NCBI RefSeq assembly: GCF_014694405.1
Contig: NZ_JAAUWV010000001.1
Coordinates: 62,001-126,000 of the forward strand
Source of the DNA: Pseudoalteromonas sp. S16_S37
Lineage (GTDB): Bacteria; Pseudomonadota; Gammaproteobacteria; Enterobacterales; Alteromonadaceae
Direction of reading: 5' to 3'
Length of the DNA stretch: 64,000 bases
Shown here: positions 1 to 8,792 of the stretch, piece after piece
Layout: each line of letters opens with the position of its first letter
How positions within the stretch are numbered: the first letter of the stretch is position 1
Program-made: the position numbers and the translations under genes
Notes under the pieces: model-generated
Database searches by the model: none
Told to the model about the DNA's origin: nothing
Seen by the model: only the letters and a program-made list of their open reading frames with translations

Positions 1-295
1 GAAATTTTGTTTTACAGGTTGTGAGCTTTAAATATTTTGCCCAAGCACGTTCAATTATGTTACTTGGCGGGAGCTGTCCTTCCATGACATTAACAAATTG
101 TAGTTGAAAACTATTTTGTGGTTCGCAGTCTTTGTTGTATAAGCTTTTTAATAATACACCGTGTTGTTCAAGAGCCTGAGCTTCGGCGAGCGTAAAGTGA
201 CCGCTGCGGCTAAATCCTCTTGGAAAATTGGCATCGTCATAAAAAGCGCGAGGGCTTACAAAAGCATTGCGTAAATTCGCTAGGTTCTGATCCAT
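1..295 (-). CDS. maoP: MaoP/YifE-family macrodomain protein, 3' end outside window
   Basis: Reading the minus strand from an ATG at 295 gives at least 98 residues with no stop before the window edge, so the C-terminus is missing. The segment FPRGFSRSGHFT followed by EAQALEQHG near residues 29-50 is the hallmark of the YifE family, and WAKYLK near residue 90 matches the family's later conserved helix. In E. coli MaoP (about 112 aa) acts with the maoS site to organise the Ori macrodomain. It is divergently transcribed from the neighbouring LysR gene, and the same maoP|hdfR arrangement in E. coli supports both calls. The intergenic region is only 87 nt and should hold both promoters. The function in this organism is inferred from homology. 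Confidence 0.85.
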   Translation of the reverse strand, partial: MDQNLANLRNAFVSPRAFYDDANFPRGFSRSGHFTLAEAQALEQHGVLLKSLYNKDCEPQNSFQLQFVNVMEGQLPPSNIIERAWAKYLKLTTCKTKF

Positions 296-382
296 AACTC
301 AATCCTCACATTGATATTGGGTGGAGTATGGATCAGGATTAGAATTTTTTTAAACAAGTTTTTTTTATCGTAAGGAACAAAA

Positions 383-1228
383 GTGGACATAGATCTATTA
401 AAAACTTTTGTCGAAGTAGTTAAGACTCGTCATTTCGGTCGCGCAGCAGAAAATTTATATATAACTCAATCAGCTGTGAGCTTTCGTATTCGTCAGCTCG
501 AACAATCTTTAGGCGTGAATTTATTTATTCGCCAACGCAATAATATCCAACTTACTGCGCCAGGGGAACGCTTATTGCCCCATGCAACTATGATCTTAAC
601 AGGTATGCAGCGAGCCAAAGTAGATGTTGCCCTTGCCAATAGCATGCATAAACAGCTGTCGTTATCCGGCACCCCCAATATTTGGGATGCATTTTTACAA
701 TTTGGTATCAACAATATTGTTGCTGCAATGCCGGGTGTTTCACTTATGGCAGAAGTGAAGGCACAGCAAGAAAGTACCCGATTACTGTTAGAAAGAACGT
801 TGGATTTAGCGGTTTTATTTGACCCCCCAAAAGTTGATGAACTAATCGTCAAGCCGATTAGAGATTTAGCAATTATTCCTGTAAGTACTTTTGAGTGTGA
901 AGATGCGTTAGCATTTTTTAATAATCAATATGTTTATGTTGATTGGGGGACTGCATTTTCATTATGGCATGCTAAGCAGTTTTCAGGCAGTACACCTCCT
1001 TATTTTAGAACCAGCACAGGGCGGATTGCACTTGATCTCATTATGCAATGTGGCGGCAGTGCGTTTATTCCTCAAGCATTAGCACAAGATATGATAGAAC
1101 AGAAAAAGCTCTTTCATATTGACTGTGTTGACCAAGTTTCAAGAGAAATATTCATTGCATACCATAAAGATAATGAACAAAAGGAGCAGATAGAAACAAT
1201 CACTAATTTACTTGAATCACTTAGATGA
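383..1228 (+). CDS. hdfR: LysR-family transcriptional regulator HdfR
   Basis: A 281-residue LysR-type regulator. The N-terminal winged helix-turn-helix (residues 3-62) contains TRHFGRAAENLY and TQSAVSFRIRQLE, nearly identical to E. coli HdfR, followed by the co-inducer-binding domain (about 90-275). HdfR was described in E. coli as a repressor of the flagellar master operon flhDC. In a polar-flagellate bacterium without an obvious flhDC the targets are probably different (inference). The start is GTG at 383, preceded by AAGGAA at a suitable distance. Divergent pairing with maoP reproduces the enterobacterial arrangement. LysR proteins commonly autoregulate through the shared intergenic region, but no clear T-N11-A operator was picked out. 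Confidence 0.9.
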   Translation: MDIDLLKTFVEVVKTRHFGRAAENLYITQSAVSFRIRQLEQSLGVNLFIRQRNNIQLTAPGERLLPHATMILTGMQRAKVDVALANSMHKQLSLSGTPNIWDAFLQFGINNIVAAMPGVSLMAEVKAQQESTRLLLERTLDLAVLFDPPKVDELIVKPIRDLAIIPVSTFECEDALAFFNNQYVYVDWGTAFSLWHAKQFSGSTPPYFRTSTGRIALDLIMQCGGSAFIPQALAQDMIEQKKLFHIDCVDQVSREIFIAYHKDNEQKEQIETITNLLESLR

Positions 1229-1441
1229 TGTCATTTATATATCTTTTTTATGACATGTTTGTGTTTTGGGTAATGGTTGCAACTTGTTGTAATGATTAGG
1301 TTATTTTCTTTTATTTCCAAAAGGTTTCATTTTTAAGGCTGTTTTTTTACTTAATCTCGCGCGATGTAATATTTTTGTCATTTAGTGCTGGCAAACTGCG
1401 CATGTTCAAAATTAACGTGTTGCGATATTGAGGAAATACAC

Positions 1442-2371
1442 ATGAAACTGACTAACTCTGCACTTTTGCTCTCTGTATTGAGTGCCTTGTCATTAAACGC
1501 CTACGCTGATGTAACAGTGTACGGAAAAGCGAACGTTTCACTACAATCAAGTGATGAAGATGAAGGCTCTGTAACTGAGATCAAAAGTAATGCGTCTCGC
1601 TTTGGCTTTAAAGGCGCAGAAAAGTTGGAAGGTGGTTTAGAAGTTATCTATAAACTAGAGTTTCAAGTGGACTTATCTGACGATGATTCAAAGAACGGTA
1701 AAGATAACATCACTGCTCGTAACCAATACGTTGGTTTAAAAGGTGGCTTTGGTGAAGTTGTGATTGGTCGTAACGACACGGCTTTTAAACAGTCACAAGG
1801 TAAACTTGATTTATTCAATGACCTAGAAGGTGATATCAAAAACCTGTTCAAAGGTGAGAACCGTTTAGGCAACTCTATTTCATATAAATCAGCAAGTTTT
1901 AACGGTTTCAAAGTGTTAGGCACTTATATCGCTGAAGATAAGAAAGACGGTGAAAACGGTTTTTCAACAGCATTAACATATGGTGATAGCGGTTTGAAAA
2001 AATCTTCTATCTACGCTGCTGTTGCAGTTGATAGTGAAGTGAATGGCCGTGATGCAGTGCGTTTTGCCGTGCAAGGTAAAGTAGCTGACTTTAAACTAGG
2101 TGCTATGTATCAAACTCAAGAAAAAGTAGATGGCTCTGATGAGGCTGATGGCTACATGTTAAACGCAGCGTATAGCTTTGGTGCAAATACGTTAAAAGCG
2201 CAATACCAAGTTATTGACTTTGACCAAGGTGACAAGCTTGATGGTGTTTCAATTGGTATCGACCACAAGCTTAACAAAGCAACAAAATTGTATGGTTTCT
2301 ATTCAACGTTTGACGGTGATAACCAAGTTGAACGTGATTACCTAGGTTTAGGTATTGAATACAAATTCTAA
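1442..2371 (+). CDS. Outer-membrane general porin (OmpC-like)
   Basis: A 309-residue gram-negative porin. The chosen start is ATG 1442, preceded by GAGGAAA. An upstream in-frame GTG at 1385 would add 19 residues that do not look like a signal peptide. Residues 1-22 form a signal sequence (hydrophobic core LLLSVLSALSL, cleavage after NAYA). The mature protein begins DVTVYGKANVSLQ, the usual first strand, and continues with alternating beta strands such as NQYVGLKGGFGEVVIGRND. It ends GLGIEYKF, with the C-terminal Phe recognised by the Bam complex. The role is passive diffusion of small hydrophilic solutes; selectivity cannot be read from the sequence. It is a single-gene unit, with a strong terminator 20 nt after the stop. 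Confidence 0.9.
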   Translation: MKLTNSALLLSVLSALSLNAYADVTVYGKANVSLQSSDEDEGSVTEIKSNASRFGFKGAEKLEGGLEVIYKLEFQVDLSDDDSKNGKDNITARNQYVGLKGGFGEVVIGRNDTAFKQSQGKLDLFNDLEGDIKNLFKGENRLGNSISYKSASFNGFKVLGTYIAEDKKDGENGFSTALTYGDSGLKKSSIYAAVAVDSEVNGRDAVRFAVQGKVADFKLGAMYQTQEKVDGSDEADGYMLNAAYSFGANTLKAQYQVIDFDQGDKLDGVSIGIDHKLNKATKLYGFYSTFDGDNQVERDYLGLGIEYKF

Positions 2372-2391
2372 TTAAATAGAAGATTCCCTCC

Positions 2392-2420
2392 AAAAAGGCT
2401 CAACATGTTGAGCCTTTTTT
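2392..2420 (+). terminator. Rho-independent terminator after the porin
   Basis: AAAAAGGCTCAACATGTTGAGCCTTTTTT is too symmetrical to be chance. A GGCTCAACA/TGTTGAGCC stem is flanked by A- and T-runs, so it can also terminate yfhL transcription coming from the right. Confidence 0.9.
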
Positions 2421-2436
2421 CGTTGTGTATGTTGGC

Positions 2437-2688
2437 TTAACTTTGCCCTGTTAAGCGCAAATATTTTTCCGCTAAAGTATCTAAGTCTTCCTTATGATTA
2501 GGGTCGGGCTTGATACAATCAATCGGGCAGACACTGACACAGGTTGGCGTATCATAGTGACCTACGCACTCTGTACATTTGTTAGGGTCAATCTCGTAAA
2601 TCTTTTCCCCAAAATAAATGGCCTGATTAGGGCACTCCGGATCGCACATATCACAATTGATACACTTAGAGTTGATCATCAACGCCAT
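2437..2688 (-). CDS. yfhL: YfhL-family 2[4Fe-4S] ferredoxin
   Basis: An 83-residue ferredoxin. The first cluster motif is CINCDMCDPECP (residues 9-20). The second is CTECVGHYDTPTCVSVCP, with the extended spacing typical of the YfhL/Alvin-type ferredoxins. The C-terminal tail ends LRLTGQS. It lies two bases downstream of the trhP stop on the same strand, so the two are almost certainly co-transcribed and translationally coupled. This is a natural setting for an electron donor to, or maturation partner of, the TrhP hydroxylase. The functional link is inferred from adjacency. The family assignment is secure. Confidence 0.88.
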   Translation of the reverse strand: MALMINSKCINCDMCDPECPNQAIYFGEKIYEIDPNKCTECVGHYDTPTCVSVCPIDCIKPDPNHKEDLDTLAEKYLRLTGQS

Positions 2689-2690
2689 GG

Positions 2691-4049
2691 TTAGGCCTTT
2701 TTGAACGGATTACGTGTATCTTGGTTGTTATCTAAGTTTCTCATTAATATGGCGTGGTCGAGATTGATATCTTCAGGCAGTGGGATCTTCACAATGTGAC
2801 CTGAGCCTTTGGCATCATCAATACGCTCACCTTTTTTGTTTTCCATATGTTCAAGGTTAAACGAGATGTTCCCTTGTGGTGTCATAAGTTCAAGGCTGTG
2901 ACCCGTACAAAACTTATTTTTCACGTCAATTTCTACCAGACCATTGTCGTGGCGACCTAGTACTTCACCGACAAACTGCTGCTTGTCTGACACAGAGTGA
3001 CCATATTCATAGTTTTGGTAATCTTGATGAGCATGGCGCTTTAAAAAGCCTTCGGTGTACCCGCGATGAGCTAAGTTTTCGAGCGTATGCATCAAGTTAG
3101 GATCAAATGGCTTACCAGCAACAGCATCATCAATGGCTTTACGATACACCTGTGCAGTACGCGCCACATAATAGAAAGATTTGGTACGCCCCTCAATTTT
3201 TAAACTGTGCACACCCATCTTGGTCAGCTGGTCAACATACTGTACAGCGCGTAAGTCTTTTGAGTTCATAATGTAAGTACCATGCTCATCTTCAAACGCT
3301 GGCATATATTCACCTGGGCGACCTTGCTCTTCAAGCATAAATACTTCCGATGTTGGCTGGCCTTCACCGAGTGTTGGGATCACAGACTTGGGATCAATTT
3401 TATGAACCACATCACCAGTTTCGGTTTCTCTTGCTGGTTTTACGTCATATTCCCAGCGACAAGCATTAGTGCAAGTGCCTTGGTTTGGGTCGCGCTTGTT
3501 GATGTAACCTGATAACAAGCAGCGGCCCGAATACGCCATACATAAAGCACCGTGAACAAATACTTCCAGCTCGGTTTGCGGGCACAGTTGGCGAATTTCA
3601 GCAATTTCTTCCAGTGATAACTCACGTGATAAGATCACGCGTTCAATACCTTGCTTGGCCCAAAACTGCACGCTTGCGTAGTTAACAGCGTTCGCTTGCA
3701 CGGATAAATGAATAGGCATGTCTGGCCATTTATCACGTACCAACATGATTAGACCAGGATCAGACATGATCAGCGCATCAGGCTGCATAGCAATAACAGG
3801 CTCTATATCGCGTAAGTAAGTTTTTACTTTGCTGTTATGCGGTGCAATATTTGATACGACATAGAGCTTTTTGTTTAGTTGATGAGCTTCGTTGATGCCT
3901 AGTGCTAGGTTGTCTAAGTCAAACTCGTTGTTACGAACGCGTAAGCTGTAACGTGGTTGACCGGCGTAAACGGCATCTGCGCCATACGCAAAAGCGTAAC
4001 GCATATTCTTTAAACTACCCGCAGGTGAAAGGAGTTCTGGTACAAACAT
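2691..4049 (-). CDS. trhP: TrhP (YegQ), prephenate-dependent tRNA uridine 5-hydroxylation protein, U32 family
   Basis: A 452-residue peptidase U32 family protein. It opens with PELLSPAGSLKNMRYAFAYG and contains GADAVYAGQPRYSLRVRNNEF, almost identical to E. coli YegQ. The central Cys-rich stretch (CMAYSGRCLLS, then TCTNACRWEY) would ligate an Fe-S cluster. In E. coli TrhP makes 5-hydroxyuridine at tRNA position 34, a precursor of cmo5U/mcmo5U. The start is taken as ATG 4049 because homologues begin at this Met; the frame extends six codons upstream without a better ribosome site. It heads a two-gene operon with yfhL. U32 proteins were formerly labelled collagenases, and protease activity should not be assumed. 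Confidence 0.92.
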   Translation of the reverse strand: MFVPELLSPAGSLKNMRYAFAYGADAVYAGQPRYSLRVRNNEFDLDNLALGINEAHQLNKKLYVVSNIAPHNSKVKTYLRDIEPVIAMQPDALIMSDPGLIMLVRDKWPDMPIHLSVQANAVNYASVQFWAKQGIERVILSRELSLEEIAEIRQLCPQTELEVFVHGALCMAYSGRCLLSGYINKRDPNQGTCTNACRWEYDVKPARETETGDVVHKIDPKSVIPTLGEGQPTSEVFMLEEQGRPGEYMPAFEDEHGTYIMNSKDLRAVQYVDQLTKMGVHSLKIEGRTKSFYYVARTAQVYRKAIDDAVAGKPFDPNLMHTLENLAHRGYTEGFLKRHAHQDYQNYEYGHSVSDKQQFVGEVLGRHDNGLVEIDVKNKFCTGHSLELMTPQGNISFNLEHMENKKGERIDDAKGSGHIVKIPLPEDINLDHAILMRNLDNNQDTRNPFKKA

Positions 4050-4304
4050 GATAAAAACCTCATACATCGAACTGGGTACAAGCCAGCTGTTGGGGTCAAA
4101 ATTGACTCGAAATAAAAAAGCGGCGCAGTATAAAACAGCATCGAAAAAGAGATTTTGATTTAGATCATGATTTGTTTTGCTCAGAATGAAGTTTACTTGC
4201 GCATGAACCGAGCCACATAACAGGGAAATGTAGTAGGTTTTTGCAGCTAAAACGCGTATAATTCGCGCCCGTTAATAATCACAAACTATTTTGGAGCAAA
4301 AAAG

Positions 4305-4736
4305 ATGGCTTTAGAGCGTACTTTTTCAATCATCAAGCCTGATGCGGTAGCTAAAAACCACATCGGTGCAATCTATAACCGTTTCGAATCAGCTGGTCTT
4401 AAGATCGTTGCTTCTAAAATGGTTCACCTTTCTCAAGAGAAAGCTGAAGGTTTCTACGCAGAGCACAAAGAGCGTCCTTTCTTTGGTGCTTTAGTTTCTT
4501 TCATGACTTCTGGCCCAGTAATGGTTCAAGTTCTTGAAGGTGAAGATGCAGTTCGTAAGAACCGTGAAATCATGGGTGCCACAAACCCTGCTGACGCACT
4601 AGCTGGTACTTTACGTGCTGACTACGCAGACAGCATCGACGAAAACGCGGTACATGGTTCAGACGCACCTGAATCAGCTGCTCGCGAAATCGCTTACTTC
4701 TTCGCAGAAGAAGAAATTTGCCCACGTACTCGTTAA
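4305..4736 (+). CDS. ndk: Nucleoside diphosphate kinase
   Basis: A 143-residue NDK of standard length. It begins [15 protein letters not shown] (the N-terminal beta strand and Lys of the nucleotide site) and carries the catalytic phospho-histidine motif [16 protein letters not shown] near residue 117. It transfers the gamma phosphate from ATP to nucleoside diphosphates through a phospho-His intermediate in the cytoplasm. The RBS TTGGAGCAAAAAAG precedes ATG 4305, and a TATAAT at 4257-4262 is a likely -10 element. It lies upstream of rlmN as in E. coli, but is insulated from it by a terminator and the repeat array. Confidence 0.97.
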   Translation: MALERTFSIIKPDAVAKNHIGAIYNRFESAGLKIVASKMVHLSQEKAEGFYAEHKERPFFGALVSFMTSGPVMVQVLEGEDAVRKNREIMGATNPADALAGTLRADYADSIDENAVHGSDAPESAAREIAYFFAEEEICPRTR

Positions 4737-4761
4737 TTTCGAGTTTATGAGCAAATGAAAG

Positions 4762-4783
4762 AAGGGCTTTCGAGCCCTTTTTT
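4762..4783 (+). terminator. Rho-independent terminator of ndk
   Basis: The hairpin AAGGGC-TTTCGA-GCCCTT runs into a T-tract ending at 4783. The tandem repeat array begins at the very next base. Confidence 0.88.
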
Positions 4784-4965
4784 CGTACCGAGTACTTCGT
4801 CCCGAGTACTTCGTCCCGAGTACTTCGTACCGAGTACTTCGTCCCGAGTACTTCGTACCGAGTACTTCGTACCGAGTACTTCGTACCGAGTACTTCGTAC
4901 CGAGTACTTCGTACCGAGTACTTCGTACCGAGTACTTCGTACCGAGTACTTCGTACCGAACACTA
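4784..4965 (+). repeat. Tandem array of a 14-bp repeat, 12 copies plus one degenerate
   Basis: The unit CGTACCGAGTACTT is repeated head to tail twelve times from 4784 to 4951, followed by a decayed thirteenth copy (CGTACCGAACACTA). Copies 2, 3 and 5 carry C instead of A at position 4 (CGTCCC); the others are identical, so spread of variants is confined to the ndk-proximal end. Each unit centres on the palindrome AGTACT, and a 16-nt frame around it is nearly self-complementary (12 of 16). Because 14 is not a multiple of three, open frames exist on both strands, but they are artefacts of the repeat. No spacers are present, so it is not a CRISPR. Function unknown. Confidence 0.97.
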
Positions 4966-4968
4966 GGT

Positions 4969-5008
4969 GTTTTGCTAAATGCTTATGCTTTTGAGCATTT
5001 AGCAAAAC
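4969..5008. repeat. Perfect 15-bp inverted repeat with 10-nt loop
   Basis: GTTTTGCTAAATGCT (4969-4983) is perfectly complementary to AGCATTTAGCAAAAC (4994-5008), separated by a 10-nt loop. No T-run follows, so it is not a canonical terminator. It sits between the 14-bp repeats and the rlmN promoter. It could be an RNA or cruciform structure, an insulating terminator for the minus strand (A-rich left flank is absent), or a protein site. Confidence 0.85.
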
Positions 5009-5020
5009 AATTCGCTAAGA

Positions 5021-5049
5021 TTGTTATTGTTGCATGTTTTTTGTACAAT
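5021..5049 (+). promoter_or_regulatory. Putative sigma-70 promoter of rlmN
   Basis: TTGTTA at 5021-5026 and TACAAT at 5044-5049 are separated by exactly 17 nt. They lie about 50 nt before the rlmN ATG and just after the inverted repeat. Assigned by eye only. Confidence 0.6.
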
Positions 5050-5099
5050 GTGCGGCTGCCTTACTAATGTTATACCGTCACTTGAATTGAGGTTGTTTC

Positions 5100-6236
5100 A
5101 TGGCCACTACAGAAAAAAAGATTAATTTACTTGATTTAAACCGCGAGGGCATGCGTGAGTTATTTGCTACTTTCGGTGAAAAGCCGTTTCGCGCGGATCA
5201 GGTAATGAAATGGATTTACCATTTCGGCGTGGACGACTTCGAGCAAATGAGTAACATTAATAAAAAGCTCAAAGCAAGGTTAGCGGCTGAATGTGAGATC
5301 AGAGCACCGGAGATTTCAGTTAAGCAAGTGGCTAGCGATGGTACTATCAAATACGCCTTATTGCTTGATGGTGGTCAAGAAGTTGAAACCGTTTGGATCC
5401 CGGAAAAAGAGCGAGCGACTTTGTGCGTATCGTCTCAAGTCGGCTGTGCGTTGGAGTGTACTTTCTGCTCAACCGCGCAGCAGGGCTTTAACCGCAACTT
5501 AAAAGTGTCAGAGATCATAGGTCAAGTGTGGCGTGTAGCGAAAGATATCGGCATACATGATGGTGATAGCACTAAGCGTCCTATTACTAACGTGGTAATG
5601 ATGGGCATGGGTGAGCCATTGCTTAATCTTAACAATGTTGTGCCTGCCATGGAGCTGATGATGGATGACTGGGCGTTTGGGTTATCAAAGCGTCGCGTCA
5701 CATTAAGTACCTCAGGGGTTGTACCTGCACTTGATATTCTTAAAGAAAAGATTGACGTTGCATTGGCGATTTCATTACACGCACCGAACAATGAATTGCG
5801 TGACGTGTTAGTGCCAATTAACAAAAAGTATCCAATTGAAGAATTTTTGGCGGCATGTCGTCGTTATATTGATGGCTCTAAAGCAAATAAAGATGTCACC
5901 ATTGAATATGTGATGCTACAAGGTGTTAACGACAGTACCGATCATGCACATGAGCTGGTTCAAGTGCTTAAAGGCACACCTTCAAAAATTAACCTTATTC
6001 CGTTTAACCCATTCCCAGGTAACGAATATGGTCGCTCAAGTAACAGCCGCATCGATCGCTTTTCAAAAGTGCTACAAGCAGCAGGCTTAACGTGTATTGT
6101 ACGTCGTACTCGTGGTGATGATATTGACGCCGCATGTGGTCAACTAGTGGGCGATGTTGTTGACAGAACTAAGCGTTTGGCTAAAAAGCAGCAACGTGAA
6201 GATAATGCCATCGCAGTTAAGGTCAGTGCTAACTAA
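5100..6236 (+). CDS. rlmN: Dual-specificity 23S rRNA (A2503-C2)/tRNA (A37-C2) methyltransferase
   Basis: A 378-residue radical SAM methyltransferase. The CxxxCxxC cluster motif is in [19 protein letters not shown] (about residues 118-136), preceded by TLCVSSQVG. The GMGEPLLN and LAISLHAPN motifs are typical of RlmN. The catalytic Cys pair is completed by the C-terminal [15 protein letters not shown]. It methylates A2503 of 23S rRNA and A37 of a subset of tRNAs, supporting decoding fidelity. The length matches the family. It starts the conserved rlmN-(pilW)-rodZ-ispG-hisS series, with a 126-nt gap before pilW. Confidence 0.97.
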   Translation: MATTEKKINLLDLNREGMRELFATFGEKPFRADQVMKWIYHFGVDDFEQMSNINKKLKARLAAECEIRAPEISVKQVASDGTIKYALLLDGGQEVETVWIPEKERATLCVSSQVGCALECTFCSTAQQGFNRNLKVSEIIGQVWRVAKDIGIHDGDSTKRPITNVVMMGMGEPLLNLNNVVPAMELMMDDWAFGLSKRRVTLSTSGVVPALDILKEKIDVALAISLHAPNNELRDVLVPINKKYPIEEFLAACRRYIDGSKANKDVTIEYVMLQGVNDSTDHAHELVQVLKGTPSKINLIPFNPFPGNEYGRSSNSRIDRFSKVLQAAGLTCIVRRTRGDDIDAACGQLVGDVVDRTKRLAKKQQREDNAIAVKVSAN

Positions 6237-6362
6237 TACACTAAACAAGTGTAAAAGTGCTGCCAACGACACTTTAAATGGGTCCTTGTGGTAAAAAATA
6301 GATGAATCATAAGGACTTTTAGGTAGTATAAGGGCACAGTGTTATTACATAAAGGGTGGTGC

Positions 6363-7889
6363 ATGCGTTCTTGCTTGATTTCTATCGTTGCAATTGGTTT
6401 ATTATCTGGGTGTGTTACTGAAACAAGTTCAGTCACAAGAAACAAACCTAATGTAAGAAACGAAGTAAATAACCAAGAAGCCGCTAAAACGCGCATTACT
6501 CTGGCATTGCAATATTTGCGTTCAGGTAATACAAGTCAAGCGAAGTATAATCTTGAAAAGGCTTTGCAGCTTGCACCTGACTTGCCTCAAGGCCATTATT
6601 CTTTGGCATATTACTACGAACAAGTTGGTGAAGATGAGCGGGCTCGCAAAGCTTATCAAAAGGCCTTGAGTTTCGACCCGAATAACCCGAATACCCTAAA
6701 TAACTATGGTACGTTCTTGTGTCGTATTGGCGAGTATCAAGCAGCTAGCGAACAGTTTTTTAAAGCCATCGATGTGCCTAGTTATCTGCGAGTGTCGCGC
6801 AGCTATGAAAATTTAGCGCTATGTGCCATAAAACAAGATGACTTTTCAAAAGCTGAAGATTACCTCAACAGTGCGATAGCGCACGATGGTCGTAGTCAGT
6901 CAGCGCTGATCGGTTTAGCCGCCTTATTTTATGCTAAAAGTGATTTACATCAGGCGATGGGCGTTTTAGAAAATTACTCCGATAAAGGCTTTGTGTCACC
7001 GCGTAGTATGCTTTTACAGCATCTATTACACGTTAGTATGGGGCATTTGCAAAAGGCACAAGAAATCGCTGATTTGCTTATTCAAACTTATCCTGATTCT
7101 TTTCAAGCGAAAGCATTATTGAGCGAGCAAATAAACAACAATGAGTTTGCCAATTTGAAAGAGCAGTATCGTTTAGCTCAACTAAAAAGCATAACTCAAA
7201 ACTCACCTTCTCATTTATCGCTACAGCCAAAAATAAAAGTGAAGCGGAAGGTAGTGAATGAAGAAACGCCGCAGGAGCATAAATCGCTGGGTATATCGCT
7301 ACTACCTGCTGAGGCAGAATTCACGGCGCGTTCAGCCGCCAAATCTACTATGGCGGGCGAGCAAAAGTCAGCGGAATCAAAAAGTGCAGCAACAAGTTCA
7401 ATGCAGGAGCAAGCGCTGAGTGAGCAAACAAATAAAAATGTTGTGCGTTTTTATGAACCTGATCCGAGCGATGTGCGATTTGGTAAAGTAGTAACGAGCC
7501 TAACTAAAACGGCGAGTGCTTTTGAGGCAAATTTGCAAAACTTACCGCTTGTGAACAAAAAAGTAAGTGCACCTAAAGTGCCATTTCATATAATACAAGT
7601 TGCCGAAAACGTATTTAGCTTATCGGTCAAATACGATATCAAGCTGGTTGATTTACTGCGTTGGAATAACCTAAAAGAATCCGATAGAGTGGCTGCAGGG
7701 CAGAAAATTTATCTAAATAATCCTGCTACAATGCATGCTATTCAAGCGGGAGATACTTTATTCAAAATAGCGACTCAACATGGATTGCTGATCGACGATT
7801 TAATGCGATGGAATGAATTAACACCGGATGTGGCCTTAAAAGAAGGTCATGGATTACTGATTGTGGACCCTGATAGTTACGTTTTATGA
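6363..7889 (+). CDS. pilW: Type IV pilus biogenesis lipoprotein PilW/PilF with C-terminal LysM pair
   Basis: A 508-residue protein. The start is taken at ATG 6363 because it yields a clean lipoprotein signal (MRSCLISIVAIGLLSGC, lipobox LLSGC). The upstream frame from 6339 would bury it. Residues 40-270 are TPR repeats (for example AKYNLEKALQLAPD and ARKAYQKALSFDPNNP), the PilF/PilW pilotin fold needed to place the PilQ secretin in the outer membrane. Residues about 290-400 are low-complexity and polar. Two LysM-like repeats follow (FHIIQVAENVFSLSVKYDI and MHAIQAGDTLFKIATQHGL). Classical PilF is about 250 aa and ends after the TPRs, so the LysM extension is notable and suggests peptidoglycan binding. 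The stop overlaps the rodZ start (ATGA). Confidence 0.88.
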   Translation: MRSCLISIVAIGLLSGCVTETSSVTRNKPNVRNEVNNQEAAKTRITLALQYLRSGNTSQAKYNLEKALQLAPDLPQGHYSLAYYYEQVGEDERARKAYQKALSFDPNNPNTLNNYGTFLCRIGEYQAASEQFFKAIDVPSYLRVSRSYENLALCAIKQDDFSKAEDYLNSAIAHDGRSQSALIGLAALFYAKSDLHQAMGVLENYSDKGFVSPRSMLLQHLLHVSMGHLQKAQEIADLLIQTYPDSFQAKALLSEQINNNEFANLKEQYRLAQLKSITQNSPSHLSLQPKIKVKRKVVNEETPQEHKSLGISLLPAEAEFTARSAAKSTMAGEQKSAESKSAATSSMQEQALSEQTNKNVVRFYEPDPSDVRFGKVVTSLTKTASAFEANLQNLPLVNKKVSAPKVPFHIIQVAENVFSLSVKYDIKLVDLLRWNNLKESDRVAAGQKIYLNNPATMHAIQAGDTLFKIATQHGLLIDDLMRWNELTPDVALKEGHGLLIVDPDSYVL

Positions 7890-8785
7890 AACAAGAAAAC
7901 ATCGAAATGGAAGAACAAGTTCCTACTATAGGACAATCGCTTCATACAGCTAGAATTGCTGCTGGTATGAGTGTTGAAGATGTATCGCAGCGCCTAAAAT
8001 TAACCGTGGTGCAAGTAACTAAGTTAGAACAAGATGATTATCAAGACTTAGGCCCTGTTACTTTTATCCGAGGTTACATTAAGAGTTATAGTGCCCTACT
8101 TGGTATTGATGCACAGCAGCTATTAGCTTTAATGGACGCACCTAAAGCACCTGAGCCAACTAAGAGAATGCAAAGCTTTTCACGGCGTACTGAAAAAGAA
8201 GCCAGTGATAATCGCTTAATGATCTTTAGCTACTTTATATTGGCGTTGGTATTAGGCTCGTCAGGGATCTGGTTTTGGCAGACCAACGACAGCGTAACTG
8301 ATGCTAATTTGCCGCCTGTAACAACAACTGATGTAACGCCCGTTGGCGAACAACAAGCCAGTTTAGAGCCTGAAGATTCAAAGCAGTTAAATACAGGTAC
8401 GTCGGATGAAGTAAGTTCATCCGCGACTGACAGTGAACCAGTTAATCAACAAACGACTTTGGCGGATGAATCTGATGAGCAAGCTCAACTCAATGAAGAG
8501 CCAACAATAAAGACTGCTGTAGAGAAAAAAGACCCATCAATAAGTACAGTAATAATGCGCTTTAGTGATGATAGTTGGGTTGAAATATTTGATGCGACAC
8601 AAGAGCGCATTGCATTTGGTGTTAAAAAAGCGGGCTACACCATGACGGTAGAAGGTAAAGCACCTTTTTCTATCGTGCTGGGCAAACATCAAGTGGTTGA
8701 AGTTGAATTGGATGGCCAATTAATTGACTTATCTAGCCTGCCAAGAAACCGTTTAGCAAAATTTAAATTACCGTTAGCAGAGTAA
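7886..8785 (+). CDS. rodZ: Cytoskeleton protein RodZ
   Basis: A 299-residue single-pass membrane protein. The N-terminal Cro/CI-type HTH (about residues 14-85) has [22 protein letters not shown] and [19 protein letters not shown], which is characteristic of RodZ and binds MreB. The transmembrane segment is about 110-130 ([20 protein letters not shown]). An acidic Ser/Thr/Glu-rich periplasmic linker follows, then the C-terminal DUF4115 beta domain ([16 protein letters not shown]). It maintains rod shape by anchoring MreB to the elongasome. It overlaps pilW by 4 nt and is followed 7 nt later by ispG. Confidence 0.94.
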   Translation: MKQENIEMEEQVPTIGQSLHTARIAAGMSVEDVSQRLKLTVVQVTKLEQDDYQDLGPVTFIRGYIKSYSALLGIDAQQLLALMDAPKAPEPTKRMQSFSRRTEKEASDNRLMIFSYFILALVLGSSGIWFWQTNDSVTDANLPPVTTTDVTPVGEQQASLEPEDSKQLNTGTSDEVSSSATDSEPVNQQTTLADESDEQAQLNEEPTIKTAVEKKDPSISTVIMRFSDDSWVEIFDATQERIAFGVKKAGYTMTVEGKAPFSIVLGKHQVVEVELDGQLIDLSSLPRNRLAKFKLPLAE

Positions 8786-8792
8786 CCGTCTT

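Noticed and set aside
1385..1441. Porin start at GTG 1385
   Set aside because: The extra residues do not form a signal peptide, whereas ATG 1442 gives a standard one with a good RBS.
4784..4965. CRISPR array
   Set aside because: Units are directly adjacent, only 14 bp, with no spacers and no cas genes nearby.
4745..5005. Open frames on both strands spanning the 14-bp repeats (86 and 79 codons)
   Set aside because: They are repetitive translations of the tandem array and the flanking hairpin with no RBS or family resemblance; a 14-bp unit keeps frames open by chance.
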